A stretch of 64,000 bases of DNA from Pyrenochaeta sp. MPI-SDFR-AT-0127 (lineage: Eukaryota > Ascomycota > Dothideomycetes > Pleosporales > Cucurbitariaceae): positions 124,001 to 188,000 of the forward strand of contig JAGTJM010000003.1 of assembly GCA_020747015.1 (NCBI GenBank), written 5' to 3'. The translations under genes and the position numbers were made by a program. The notes beneath the pieces are model-generated. The model saw only the letters and a program-made list of their open reading frames with translations, had not been told where the DNA came from and searched no databases. This document shows, piece by piece, positions 11,279-23,655 of the stretch (the first letter of the stretch is position 1; each line of letters begins with the position of its first letter).

Positions 11279-11540
11279 CTTTCTGGTTGTCGCTTTCAGC
11301 AGAATTCGTCGAATAAGTGTAGTTGTGAACTCCCAATGTGCAGGCAACACCGTCGTCACGTTTTGAGCGTCGGTCCGTGCGCCAAGCTATCAAAAAGCTA
11401 TCCCACCTTCACAACAGGGCTCGCGAACTCCACGCTCCGAGCCACAAGCCTTGATACCCCTACCACCACCTTTGCCTGCGACAGTAATCGGAAGCTTGGA
11501 CCATTCTCCATAAGTTCATACAAACATCGACACCGTCAGC

Positions 11541-11949
11541 ATGCCTCAGGCGCAACCAGAATTAAAGAAGGTGAGTTGACCAGATGCACGTTGAGTACCC
11601 TTTTTCTAACCTCGGGCAGTACTTGGAGAAGCGAGTCTTAGTGCAGCTCAATGGTAGCCGCAAGGTTATGGGAATACTTCGGGGATATGATGTATGCCGT
11701 CCTCTACCAGCCTACATCTGGATGCTGACTTTCTTTTAGGTCTACCTTAACATCGTGCTCGACGAGGCTCTAGAGGAGAAGGCAGGCGGGGAGAAGGTCC
11801 GAATCGGAATGGTAGTCATTCGTGGAAATGCGGTCGTTATGCTCGAGGTACGAATACATGTTCCCTCTTTTTGTTTGTGGATAAGTTCTGACATTACTTT
11901 GTAGGCGCTGGACCGTATCAACCAGGACGTACCAAAGATCGGACGGTAG
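11541..11949 (+). CDS. SMX2: small nuclear ribonucleoprotein G (SmG)
   Basis: Core Sm-ring subunit of the U1, U2, U4 and U5 snRNPs. Four exons, 11541-11570, 11620-11691, 11740-11847 and 11905-11949, give 84 residues. Sm1 motif: KRVLVQLNGSRKVMGILRGYD followed by VYLNIVLDEA; Sm2 motif: IGMVVIRGNAVVMLE. All introns are 48-57 nt with clear GT and AG ends. It is divergent from the NTR2-like gene with 262 bp between starts, so two splicing factors share an intergenic region. Confidence 0.95.
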
Positions 11950-12450
11950 ATCTAGGACATGACCACTTTGCGGACATATATCAGGCGGAACAGTTTAGAC
12001 GAAATGACAAGGCGACTATGGCAGACTCTTTGGTGGTAAAAGAGCATGGCGTTTAAGGCGCAATATAGTGTGGGTATGCCTCTCCAGGTCTCTTCCACTT
12101 CCGGCCACCTCGACATTGACACCCTCGGATGACATTTGGCAAAACACCTCAGTTGACATTGACCGTCTCTAGGACAATATTACACCACATGATACCAATT
12201 TGAGAATTCTCATCACGTTGGAGAGGCTGAATTCAATGAAAGCTCGCCTTGAGAAAACGCGTGGGCGATAACCAATTACCTTTATCGTACGTTTACGTAG
12301 TCGATTAGTTGAAGTAATCACAATGCTGCGCATCCAAGTATGGATCTCCTTGTGGCAGTCTCTTTCAAATATTCTCTCGTCCACATGTACACATGTCTAG
12401 TGCTGCAACAATCTTGATTTGTACAAGTCTACGCTTCACATCTTCATCCC
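11950..12450. other. convergent 3' flanks
   Basis: 501 bp between the SmG stop and the stop of the phosphotransferase gene. Nothing coding is recognised; presumably two 3' UTRs. Confidence 0.5.
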
Positions 12451-13730
12451 CTATAACCTTGCCTTCTCATGCCCCTTTTTATACTCCTGCACCAAATCCC
12501 ATGCAATCTCCGCATATGGCTTCATCATCTTTCCATACTCCTGCGCCTGCGTACTGCTCGCCTGCCTCAACGCATACCTCGCCGCAATGCCCTGCATAAT
12601 GATTGCACTCCTGTACGTACTAAACGCATCTCCCCATGTGAAGTCCGGTTTGGGGTCCCAGCCAGCTTCCGCCGTGTACCACTCTACCAACTGATCACGC
12701 GAGGGTAGACCTGGTGTGGCGCCTGGCTGGAAACCCTTGTGCGCACGTCCAATGGCAAGGGCTTTTTGGGAGGAGGCGGTGAGGAAAGGGCCAAGAACGT
12801 TGTTCAGATCCGAGAGTGGATGGCCAATTGTGCTCATTTCCCAGTCTAGGATGCCAATTACGCGGGGCTCTGTCTTGTGGAAGACTACATTGTCAATCTT
12901 GTAGTCGCCGTGGACGAAGGTTGCACGGTCTTTGGGCTGTGTCTTTGCATCGCTGAAAAAAGCTACCATGTCGTCTTGATGCGGGATCTTGCCAACAGGT
13001 TCACCCGTTTCCTTGTCTTTGGCAGAGGCTTGTGACTGCGAGATGGTATTGAAAGTGGCGATCTGACGGTTGTAGAACCCAGAGGACTTGCCGTAGGATT
13101 CGAGGCCAACATCTTTTGGAACGACGTGGTGGAATTTGGCAAGGGTTGTTATGGCGGAATGCCACCTTAAGATGTTTGTTAGCACATGTCCATATATGCA
13201 AGGTAAATGGAGGGTATCTTACATCTTAGTCCGCTCTTCAGGCGTCACGCCGGGTATCGCAGGGTCCTCAAAGATGCGGCCGTCGAGAAAGTCCATGATG
13301 TAGAAGTCGGTCCCGATGATGCTCTCGTCCTGGCAAAGACATAGTGCTCTGGGGACTGGAACGTCTGTCTTCTCGAGGGCGTGGATGATTCGGTATTCAC
13401 GGTCGACTTTGTGTGCTGTCTGCAAGATGTTAGTATTGCAACTTCAGTGGGCAGGGCGCATCGCAGGGCGCATCGTACCTTTGAGAGTAGCTGGCCCGGA
13501 GGCTTCTTCCTCATGACAAACTTCTTGCCATTCTTGTCTGTCAATTGGTACGTTGGATTCGACTGTCCATAGCCAAACTACACCCTGGTTAGCAGAGACG
13601 CTTTCGAGCACAAGGCGGAACCATGGCATACCTGCTTCACGTCCAGCGGAACAGCAATCTCAGGCACATTGGCAGAAATGTAGCGCTCAAGCGAGGCTAT
13701 GTCAATCGGTTGTCGAACACTGCCGGCCAT
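12451..13730 (-). CDS. ACAD10/11-like aminoglycoside-phosphotransferase-fold protein
   Basis: APH-fold kinase-like protein like the N-terminal domain of ACAD10/11, whose family acts on 4-hydroxyacyl-CoAs in lipid breakdown; the substrate here is unknown. Exons 13730-13632, 13577-13479, 13419-13223 and 13165-12451 give 369 residues. Visible motifs are FGYGQSNPTYQLT (nucleotide loop), KKFVMRKKPPGQLL (lysine strand), HALEKTDVPVPRALCLC, the catalytic loop HGDYKIDN and the metal-binding ILDWEMSTIGHPLSDL. No acyl-CoA dehydrogenase domain follows, so it is the stand-alone form. Confidence 0.88.
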
Positions 13731-14822
13731 GTTTGCGCTTGTTGATTTCTGAACATGGCGGAATGGAAGCTCATCTTGAACTTTGGGGTAGTGCGGACGT
13801 GCCGAGGTTCAAGAGGCTCCCGAATGATGTCGCCGGCAACAGTGGAAAAGCACCGCCGAGATGCCACAAGCGAGTCGGCGAGCGAGGACCCGAACTATTT
13901 GTCTTGCAAAACATTGAGATGATTGCCAGGCTCGAATCAGCGTAGAAATGGGTAGAAGTACTGAATACAGTGCCTCCTTGCGGCTTCTATCAAGTCCCTC
14001 GTGTGCCCACTGGTCACTTTGTTCTCAATCTGGAGCTTGTGCACGTGCTACTCTTTTCGCAGTCTGTACTAAACATCGACGCCTATGACTTGCGGTACAA
14101 TGGAGAGGTACATGGCCCATAGATTTCCAATGGCTTCAAGGAGAGCACTCCCAGCATCCAGCCAGAGCCATTCACGTGAGCACGCGTCTCCAGATCGAAA
14201 TCCCGCATTCCAGATCTGATCCCGTATCTCGATGGACAGATGGAATGCAAGGGTAGACGAACGTTTATATACGCGAGATTTGGACAACAAGATACACCGA
14301 CTGAATGCGCTCTCATGTGCTGCCTGAAAGTCACGTAGCTGGTATTGGCCCGATTTTGGAGGCTCGTCAGTATACCGGTAGCCCAGGTTCCTGTTTTGCC
14401 TGGAGCCGGCCATGTGTCAGGCAAGCCCAGGGCTTGCAATGCGGCTGTCCGGTGCACGATGCGCTTTGCGCTGGTTGGCGGGAGGCGGGCAAGACATTGC
14501 TGTGGCCCGCGTTGCCGTACCGCGAACCAGACTTTTGCACAACGAGCCACGGCGGTAGTCTGCACGGTGGCGCAAGGAGAGTAAACAAAAAGTGCAGGGC
14601 AGACGGATGAGCAGTCCAAGTACAGGGAATAGGGGAAAGGGCCCCGCAGCCACGGTGAGGGTTGCGCTATTGATTGGGCACTCGGGTAATAATCCGTCGT
14701 GAGAGTGTGCAGCGATATCTGACCCATGACCCCTGTACAACGTCCCGTCGACCATAACAAACAGCTTTCCTTGCCTGTGATACTCGAAACAGGTCGTCCC
14801 TGTCCAGACGCGGGCAGCCACC
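13731..14822. other. 1.1-kb divergent intergenic region
   Basis: Lies between the starts of the phosphotransferase and CAP-Gly genes. Overlapping open frames on both strands lack motifs. It probably holds both promoters; no TATA box stands out. Confidence 0.45.
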
Positions 14823-17230
14823 ATGAGTCTTCACAGCCCTCGCCGCCTCGGACCCCTTCGACCCAGCCTGAACCCAACCGCCTCGTCGCCGAACCTGTCC
14901 CTCACGGCCCAACAACAGTTTGCTCGAAAGGCTTCCCTGAATGCCCTGGTGGGGGGTGCGTCGCCGTCCTCGAACAGAATGGGCGCAGACGGCCAGGACA
15001 TTGGCGTGGGCGATGCCGTCGACGTGCCCGGCGGCATGCACGGCGTCGTCCTCTTTGTCGGCAGCGTGCGCGGCAAGAAAGGCGTCTTTGCCGGCGTCGA
15101 ACTGAGCAGAGAGTATGCCCAGCGCGGCAAGAACGACGGCGAGGTCGACGGGTATGCTTCTGCCACGCTGCACCCGAGCCCTGTACTTGCGCTGACCGTG
15201 TGCCCAGCCATCAATACTTCCAGACATCCGTCCCCGGCTCAGGCATCTTTCTCCCTGTGCACCGCGCCTCCAAGCGCTCCTCAGCAGACTCGTCCGACTT
15301 CCCTCACACTCCGCCCACGCCCGCCTACAACAAGTTCAGCCTCTCCACCGCAGGCAAGCCCAACTTCAGCCCAGACACGCCCTCGATACCCAAGTTCTCC
15401 CAGTCGCTGGGGCCGGGAGCCCGCGCCCCGAGCCCCCAGTTCAAGCCCATAGGACGACCATCTCTACGCCCAGAATCCCCACATCGCCAGAAACCAAACA
15501 CCGCAGCCACCCCAGGGAGGACGGGCGGACTGGCGCCGTCAGGCTTCTCCAAGAGCGCCATTGGCGCACCACCAAGATTTGCCAGCCCTGCGCCTCCACG
15601 ATTCAACAGTCCCGCTCCCTCTAAGGTTGCTCCTCTACAACAGAAGCCACGGACACCAGGGCCACAGCGACCTTACTCCCGCAACAGCTCTCGCCTCGGC
15701 CAACATGACACCATCGACGAGGACAGCGAGACCACTCCAGTTGCAGCATCACGCACCAGCAATGACTCCTTGGCAAGCTTCAAGAATCGACGGCCGGGAT
15801 CTCGACCAGGCTCAAACCACGCTGAAGAGGTGCAACGGCTCACGAAGCTCCTCGAGGAGCGTGACAAGCAACTCAAAGACCAAGCCTCATCTTTGAGCGA
15901 AATGGAAGCGAGCCTCTCAGAAATCCAGAATTTGATCCCCGAAGATGGCATGGACTTTGGAGCATCGCAAAGTAACGGAGAGCCCAACGACGTAGGCCAG
16001 CTGCGAGCACTTCTCAGAGAGAAGAACGACAAGATTGCTATGCTTACATCAGAATTCGACGCCCATCGGTCAGATTTCCGAAGCACAATTGATACCTTGG
16101 AATTGGCAAGCACAGAGACCGAGCGCGTGTACGAGAAAAAGGTAGAAGAGCTGCAGGATGAACTGCGAGAGTATCAGTCTCGGAGCGAAGACGTGGAGAC
16201 TGTCGCCATGCAATTAAAGCAATTGGAAGAGCTCGTCCAAGAGCTTGAAGAGGGCCTCGAGGATGCACGAAGGGGCGAAGCAGAAGCACGAGGAGAAGTG
16301 GAGTTTCTACGTGGTGAAGTCGAACGAGGACGATCTGAGCTGCGCCGCGAACGTGAGAAAGCAGCCGCAGCGTTGAAGGGCGCAAACACCATGGTTGAAG
16401 CTCCGCACAGCCCTGGCCAACGAGAGGTCGAGCAGCGCGACGATGAAATCCGGGGCCTCAAGGCCATTATTCATTCGCTAAGCTCTGGTGGAGCAGAGGA
16501 TCTTGGTCGCTCTCCATTATCACGACAAGGCTCGTCTGTGAATCCCGAAGAGCTCAAGACCGCACAAGCGACTGCAGAACGCCTTGAACGCGAAAAGGAG
16601 GAACTCCGTGGCCTCGTAGAGCGAAAGGCTTACCGAGAAGAAGAGTTGGAGCGCGAACTCGAGAAGCTGAAGAGCCAACTAGGTGTTGCCGAACAGCGTG
16701 AGAGTGTTATTAGCAATGGCTTGTCTGAGCACACTGCGACGCAAGAGAAGCGATCATCAGGAAGAGACTCGAAAGGCACAGTGGTCAATTGGAGAGACTC
16801 GTCTCGCCGGGATGTTCCCCCAGCTCTCGCACCTATGGCAGAATCTGATGGCCGCTCGTCAGCCAATAGTAGTGTGCTTTGGTGCGAGATCTGCGAAACT
16901 GGGGGCCATGATATTCTTAACTGCTCGGCAATGGGTGGTGAGACCTCACACTCCAAGGATAATGGGACTCGCAACGGCAAAGATCTCGTCATCGAAGGCC
17001 TCCGCAACCTTTCCGTTTCATCCGATCGCTCGCGACCTTCAGTTCTCAGTCCATCAAAGCCACCCGGTAGCGCTCCGACTGTCCCTCTTCCATTGCCTGC
17101 TTTCACCAACACAAACTCGAGCCTAGTACCACCGAAGGGCGCAGCGGTAGCGGATCCAGACAAGTGGTGTGCGCTATGCGAGAGCGAGGGTCATGATGTA
17201 ACGGCCTGTCCAAATGAAGATGCTTTCTAG
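14823..17230 (+). CDS. CAP-Gly microtubule plus-end protein (CLIP-170/Bik1-like)
   Basis: Plus-end tracking protein that binds growing microtubules and links them to dynein or the cortex. Two exons, 14823-15151 and 15208-17230, give 783 residues. The CAP-Gly domain (about residues 60-120) shows VGDAVDVPGG, GKKGVFAGVEL and GSGIFLPV; the usual GKNDG is present as RGKNDGEVDG, and the intron falls right after it. A Ser/Pro-rich basic linker follows to about residue 330, then long coiled coil to about 640. The end carries two CLIP-type zinc knuckles, CEICETGGHDILNC and CALCESEGHDVTAC, which in CLIP-170 bind dynactin or the N-terminus. Confidence 0.92.
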
Positions 17231-17984
17231 GAGTACATCAAAGGGAGCATGGGGCGTTGTTTTCTGCGCAAATGATATCCAATGATTGATTGCAACCTAT
17301 GCATATAGCACCACCCACTTACTATCTTACTCGTAATGATTAATTCCTCCAAATTCCGCATTCAATGGGTTTTGCCTCGTTTTGCTTCGTGACATGATGA
17401 GTGTTGGGCCAAATCCCTTTGAAGATCTTCTAAGCAAGTACATGTGAGCATGAAGAAAGGGACCTCTAACACTCGAGGAGATGCCACTCTAACAATCCCC
17501 TCATTCCTGGTATATCTTTCACGACACTACTAGGTTTATCCGCATATTTTGCCTGCATCATCAACGGGCCATCGATCTTCTCCTCCCCTTGATCTCCTTC
17601 CTCGACCCTTCCCACAGTCATTCGTCGAGCTCGCTATACAATCGTATATGTACGCTGAGTACGCCATCATATTATACTTAGTGGAGCTTTCTCCCTCTTC
17701 TGGGCACTGCTAGTCTGCATTGTCGATCTTGTGCTGCTTTCACAATCTCTTTGCTCCCTGTGCGGTACCGGGTGCGGTGATCAACGCTGTAAAGTTGACA
17801 TGTTAAAGCTTGAAGAGATTAGTTGGCGAGCTGAAAGAGTGACTGAGGCCAAGGAGCCGTAATTCGTGTCACAAATGCGTATATTTATTGGAACATCCTG
17901 TCATATGAGAAACAGGAATCTTTATCTTTTCCGGATATTCAATACCCCAAAACGCCTTGATAATGCATCTTGATCACCAAGCAA
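17231..17984. other. convergent 3' flanks of the CAP-Gly gene and KRE33
   Basis: 754 bp between two convergent stop codons. Nothing coding or structural is recognised. Confidence 0.5.
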
Positions 17985-20900
17985 TCATCCTCTCTTGCTC
18001 GATTTCATTTTCTTTTTCTTTCCCCCCTCTTTGAACTTCTCGGCCTCTTTGTATGCCTCTTCAACTGCCTCACCAACCTTTCTCTTCTTCTCGCCTGTCT
18101 TGACGGCTACAGTCATGCTGCTTGCTCCACCTTTTGTTGCTGCTTTGCTGATTGCGCGCTCAGCGTCTTCCCAATCCGCGGCACCGGCTCCAATTTCATA
18201 TCTATTTAGCGTTGGTCAGCCATGAATTCAGCATCAATTGGAAGGGGTTGTAATTACTTGTGCAGAGGCAGGGCATCGATAAGACCCCTCGCCCTCTCAC
18301 GCTCTTCTCTCAAGATCTCATCACCACCCTCCTTCAACTCCTCTTCTAGGTTCTTCTCAAGCGGCTGGAAGCGCTGTTGTGCGCCTTCCTCGGCCTCACC
18401 GTCAACTCCATTTTCCTCAACTTCCATGGCTTCCGGCATTGTCTCTTCGACCGCACCTTCGACTAGACTGCGGAATGCAGTGGCGACTTTTCGAATGATC
18501 TTGACAAACATAGCCATGAGCTGGCTAGAGTTGAGACCAAGTTCTTTCTCCACATCGGAGAATTCTTTGTGTTGCAGGCCGATGGCTAGGAGCAGCGCTA
18601 TTTGGATTCCACTAAGTTTGACTTGGCCTTTTAGTCGTCCAGCGAAGTAAAGCTGTGCGATTGGTGGAAGCATGTCGAGAATGACATGGTAATCGAGCAT
18701 GTTGTTTGCGTAGGAGTCGAGGCGCTTGAGATCGAACGGGGTGAATAAGGCGTCTAGCTCGGCCTTGCTAATGGACCTTGGTATAAGGTCTACATCGAGC
18801 TTTGAGCCTGCTGAGGCGGCCTGTTCAATTGTCAATGAAGTGATCGCGGAAAATGTTCGGAATTGATATGATAGCAGAGAAAGGAATCTCTTCTGGAAAT
18901 CCTTGGCAAACGCCGCGACCCAGCTACCATCTGACGAAGTAGTCTCTAAAGAGCGGAGCATGATACATGTGTGCTCTCCAGTGAGATCGTTTGGCGTTTG
19001 GCGAAGGTATACCGGAACGAAGGACGCGCGTTTCCAAAACTTGTGAAGTTGTGAAGTAAGACCATATGACACACCAACATAATCGAGTCGAGGGGCTTTC
19101 AGTTCTGGTAGTCTGGCAAAGAGTGGCGGCATCTCGTTAGAGTCCCGGACCTTTACGTTGTCCTGCAAGAGCGATGTGTTTTCTAGGTCAGCTTCTGTGA
19201 CCCTTCGCATCTCCTCCACCTCTTGAGGTTCAGACTCTGACAAACTTGCAAGCTTGCCGTCGTAGAAGTCAACCAGAAGCTCAAGTGCTCGAGATCCATA
19301 TCCCATCTTTACATAATCTGGATTTGTTGCTATTCGTACAACACGCGCACCAGACAAACTTGCAAAGTTTTCATCTTGGAATTGTTGCGAGACGATCCAT
19401 GGAATTAAATCACCTCCTGCGCGTTGGCCTCTTGACAAACTGTTCAGTACACTTTCTCTGCTGATTTGGCCTTCGAGTGCAACCTGAATTACGCAGAGAG
19501 GCTCGGGCAGCTTGTTATCTTGTGCGGGTGCAGCGAGAACGAAGAGCTGGTGAGCAGGGGCGTCGGACATGAGCTGGAGGTCGTTGGGTGTGTTTTTGTA
19601 GTGACTAGCCACATATAGCGCCATCATCTTTTGTAAGAACTGTTCGGCGGCCGGGTTAAAAGAAAACAAAGTATCACGGTTGACATGCAGCAGCTGGCAC
19701 TCAGAAGGATGTGGGCATCCTTGGGTGTTGATTTTCGATCGAGGTAGAGTAGCGTCGAGGCAGAGGAGATTGTTGAGCCATCGCTCCACCGAGTCGCCTT
19801 GAGCGTATCTAATAGGTTCCGAAAGCGTTATTTCACGTAGTGATCGGCCAGCCATGGCAGTCTCTGTGCCGTCCCTGGTTTCTTTCCCTGTAGAGCGATC
19901 TACGACATGGCTTGAGCCATTCGCTGTTCGTCCGCGAGACTGCTCACGAAGTTGTTGTATAAGTTTCAGGGAAAGTGATCGTCCAGTTCCTTCATAACCA
20001 TTGATTGTTGAGGCCATGAAGACTAGATACGGGCCCATTAGCTTGCGCACAAGCGGTAGGGGTATCGCTGCAGCTTCATCGATGACTAATAGTTCCGCCT
20101 GGCCCAATTGATGAGCATCCTCGGGTTTGATGTACTGAATCACTTGTCGATGCTGTCGATGTAGATTGATTCGCACAATAGCCTTGTTCAATTCGGGCTG
20201 CGTTGATTGCATGATGCTGTAGTCCTGGTGATCAACATAGCCTAGCGCATCAAAGCCCTTGAGCATAAACTCGAACAAGGTCTTCAAATTTTCCGGGCTT
20301 GGTGAAGTAATGTAGATGTTGCTGTAACCATGCGCAACTGCTCCTGCAACCGCTACACCTAGAGCTGCAGACTTTCCGCGACCTCGCGCCGCCGTCAGAG
20401 TCACTGTGCTTTGAAGTGTCTTTTCCACAATTGCGTCCACAAACGTTAGTAAGGCTTTCGCTTGATCGACCGTCTTCGCAAGCTTGATCAAATCACCAAC
20501 AGGAGGCGAGTCTGCCAGCGATTCCTTGATCTCTGCCAGCTCTCTGGCCTTTGGTGTCTTGCCCTCCAACTCTGGGTCCGGCGGAGCTATTTGCTTCACA
20601 TGCTTTCCGCCTGAAATGGGCAGCACGTTGAGCTCATCATCCACCACCAGGCAGCTATCACACTTTCCGAGGGACAGTATGAATCGCTCGTTGAACCGTG
20701 CAACGACATCGCTGTGCGCTTCAGTCCGGTATCGCGAGTGAATGTCCATGGATAATGTGTATAGCTGCTTCAAACTGCTCATGCCCTTCAAGAGCAAAAT
20801 AACCAAACCTCCACCCTCGACAGTCTCTATCGTCCGTGCAAGCAAGTTTGGCGTGAGCGCTTCAAAGTCTTGCAAAATACACATGCCATATGTATTGCCC

Positions 20901-21401
20901 AGAATTTTGTCTGTTTCCTTGTAGTACACATAGCGAATGTTCTGGGTCGAAACGAATAGTTCGAAAGGATCCTCGGTGTCGATATCGCGAATGCCTCGCT
21001 TGATCTCGCTCTTGATCTTCTTTTCGCGCTTCTTTCGGTGACTGTGAAACCTGTCAGTCTCTCAAGGGCTGATTGATAAGGCCTTCCTTGCGCACCTTGA
21101 GAAGCCCAATAGCTTGTTCTTGTAGGCCCACAGCACCGATTTGTTTAATTTGACGTCCACATTAAGCAGTATGTGGTAAAGATTCACAATAACATCCTTT
21201 TGTCGGTCGCCTACCACTACGAAGAAGCTTCGTTTCTTTTCCTACACGTTGTGAGCTTGGTCTGCGAGCAGAGAACCAGGTGCAAGCCTACCTGGGCGCC
21301 ATTTCGGATCAATGCCGGTATGCGGGAGTCACTGTAGCTGCGTTAGTGCTACGAATTCCTGGGGCCCATCTTGCCTGCTCGTACATAGCTTTCTTGGGCA
21401 T
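17985..21401 (-). CDS. KRE33: RNA cytidine acetyltransferase (KRE33/NAT10)
   Basis: Nucleolar enzyme that makes N4-acetylcytidine in 18S rRNA and, with an adaptor, in tRNA-Ser and tRNA-Leu, driven by ATP. Exons 21401-21385, 21331-21292, 21241-21096, 21041-18258 and 18201-17985 give 1067 residues. The start MPKKAIDSRIPALIRNG is assembled from three exons, the first coding for only 17 nt. Visible motifs are WAYKNKLLGF, the Walker A ARGRGKSAALG, VIDEAAAIPLPLV (Walker B), INGYEGTGRSLSLKL, and the GNAT region around RVVRIATNPDYVKMGYGSRAL. The C-terminal exon ends in a Lys-rich nucleolar tail. Confidence 0.96.
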
Positions 21402-22577
21402 CTTGACAGCTCCGCAGGTTTCCCCGCAGCTTTTCCCAAATTGGAGAGCGTGAAGGACGAGGCGCAAATCCTTCTCCGCTGTAGACCTGGTCGCGGAGGT
21501 GTCCTGGTGTTATTTTGTGTGATTCAAGTCCGCAAAGTCAGTGCAGATAGGGTTTGCACTCCGCGGTAGCAAAGATTGCGGCCAAGTGCCCATCATCTCG
21601 AACTTTTGGAATTTTTGGTCGGGGCTAACAACCGCCGACGGCAGAATTCCAGCCACACACCGCCTTGCTCCAGCCTGGCCTGGCCTGGCCTCCAGCGTGT
21701 GCGTCTCTGGTGTCGGCTCTATGTCGCGTGTCATAGTGTCCATGATCAATCTTCTCGCCTTTACCGCTACCTTCAATGATGCTTCTAGGTTTGTCTTCTT
21801 GGCGTTCGTCTAGACTTATGCAGCACATGTACGCTGTTCAAGCGTTTCGCACGCAATCCTCCTGCAAGCCCTTGGATCCTGGCCCTCCAAGCTGCAGTGC
21901 TTTGTAACACCGTCAAGGCCAGCTTATCGATTTGATAGCACAGCGCCCGGCCGGCTTCATACACATCGCGGAACGGGACCACAGCTCACCTGCTCACAAT
22001 CAAGCTCCCATATCCCGCGGAGACATGGCCCATCTTCGAATGCAATAGTCGGCACTCTTTCGGCAAAGATGCCAATCCGCTGCCGATAGCAACTAGCATT
22101 CAAGTTATTGCTATTCACTGCCATGATCCGGCCGCGGGTCTTTGCAAGGTCGGGGTAAGCTATGCAGGACAAAGCACGTCAATGAGTAATCCTGGGCAAC
22201 ACGCACCCTCAGCCCTATCACCATCTATGTGCAACCGCGTCGGACGCAAGAAATCCAGGCTGTCTCTTTTGGGTAGTTCGGAAGGGAAATGGTATCGGCC
22301 CAGGCCGTGTACAGAGGCCGATTCTTAAATTGCCAAATGGCACCATGTTTGGTAAGCATCGAAGGGGCTTGAATGACAGTTGCGAGCGGTCGATACCATG
22401 TCTGAACGGCGACGCAACACGCTTGTGTGAGACTTCGTGTTGGAGATGCATGCCTTGAGAAAAAGTATAAAGAAGGGAAGGACGCTCGATCGAAGAGAGC
22501 CAGCAACATAGCTATTCATCCATCAAGCAGATTAGCCACTACTTCCAACACTGAGATTAGACTATCCATCATCCATC
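21402..22577. other. intergenic region with short TGGCC repeat
   Basis: 1.18 kb between the starts of KRE33 (minus) and the hydrolase (plus). A short run of three CTGGC units occurs near 21671-21690. No gene recognised. Confidence 0.45.
22466..22471 (+). promoter_or_regulatory. TATA box of the alpha/beta hydrolase gene
   Basis: TATAAA about 107 bp upstream of the start at 22578, in a purine-rich stretch. Distance fits a core promoter with a short 5' UTR. Confidence 0.5.
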
Positions 22578-23450
22578 ATGACCTACCTTACCACCTTGAC
22601 AAAGTACCTCACCCTGAGCTCCGGTGAGAATGTCTTCTACCGCGAGGCCGGCCTCTCCACGAACCCCACCGTCCTTCTCCTCCATGGCTACCCGTCGTCC
22701 TCGCATCAATACCGTAAACTAATCCCCGTCCTATCCCCTCACTATCACGTCATCGCACCTGATCTGCCAGCCTTCGGCTTCACCAGCGTTCCAGACAATT
22801 ACACTTACACCTTCGACAACATTGCTGAGACTGTCGATACATTTCTCACCGAACTGCCTAATCCGCCTCAGAAATACAGCATCTATGTCTTTGACTATGG
22901 CGCGCCAACAGGGTTTCGCATTGCACTGAAGCACCCTGAGAAGATTCAGGCCATTATAAGCCAGAATGGAAATGCATATGACGAAGGCCTGGGAGCGTTC
23001 TGGGATCCCATCAAGCTGCTCTGGGCCTCCAACGAGGCGTCCACCCGTGACCCGCTCCGTCCCTTCCTCGAGATCGAAGGCACAAAAGGCCAATACTTTG
23101 GCGGAACAGTTGATCCGTCTGCCATATCTCCTGAGTCCTACAGCTTGGACCAGTATCTCCTCGACCGTCCTGGCATCAAAGAAATTCAACTGGACATCTT
23201 CTATGACTACAGAACGAACCCACCTCTGTATCCAAGCTGGCAGAAGTGGTTGCGTGAGAGCCAGGTTCCTGTCCTTGCAGTTTGGGGAAAGAATGATCCA
23301 ATCTTTGTGTATCCTGGAGCCGAGGCGTTCAAGAGAGATGTAGAGAAAGCGGAAGTGCATCTATTAGACGCCAGTCATTTCGCCGTCGAAAGTCATGCAA
23401 ATGAAATTGGCGCCTTGATCATTGCCTTCCTTGGAAGGCATGGAATTTAG
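22578..23450 (+). CDS. alpha/beta hydrolase, haloalkane dehalogenase/epoxide hydrolase-like
   Basis: Single-exon 290-residue cytosolic hydrolase. The oxyanion motif LLLHGYP lies at residues 33-39. The nucleophile position reads VFDYGAP, so the nucleophile is Asp106, as in dehalogenases and epoxide hydrolases, not Ser. A likely acid is Asp240 in GKNDPIF and the base His267 in ASHFAVES. The cap region around residues 130-220 is Tyr-rich (QYFGG, ESYSLDQYL). There is no signal peptide. Closest families are fungal epoxide-hydrolase-like proteins; the substrate cannot be told. It is convergent with DPP5, 205 bp apart. Confidence 0.85.
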   Translation: MTYLTTLTKYLTLSSGENVFYREAGLSTNPTVLLLHGYPSSSHQYRKLIPVLSPHYHVIAPDLPAFGFTSVPDNYTYTFDNIAETVDTFLTELPNPPQKYSIYVFDYGAPTGFRIALKHPEKIQAIISQNGNAYDEGLGAFWDPIKLLWASNEASTRDPLRPFLEIEGTKGQYFGGTVDPSAISPESYSLDQYLLDRPGIKEIQLDIFYDYRTNPPLYPSWQKWLRESQVPVLAVWGKNDPIFVYPGAEAFKRDVEKAEVHLLDASHFAVESHANEIGALIIAFLGRHGI

Positions 23451-23640
23451 ACAGCGTACAACGGAGAAAGGAATGGTTGTGAGCCTTGGGGTTTGGGTAG
23501 TTCAAGGCGCTGCGATAATAGTGTCTGATGAAGTCTGACGAATGTCATCGTTTTGTTACCACTCCAAGGCCGCCCCTGACTATATACAATCTGTACTTGT
23601 CTTGTTTCTACAACCCAAGGCTTCCATAACTCGTCAAGTC

Positions 23641-23653
23641 CACACACACACAC
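23641..23653. repeat. (CA)n microsatellite
   Basis: Thirteen bases of alternating C and A just beyond the DPP5 stop codon, in the 3' flank. Confidence 0.7.
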
Positions 23654-23655
23654 CC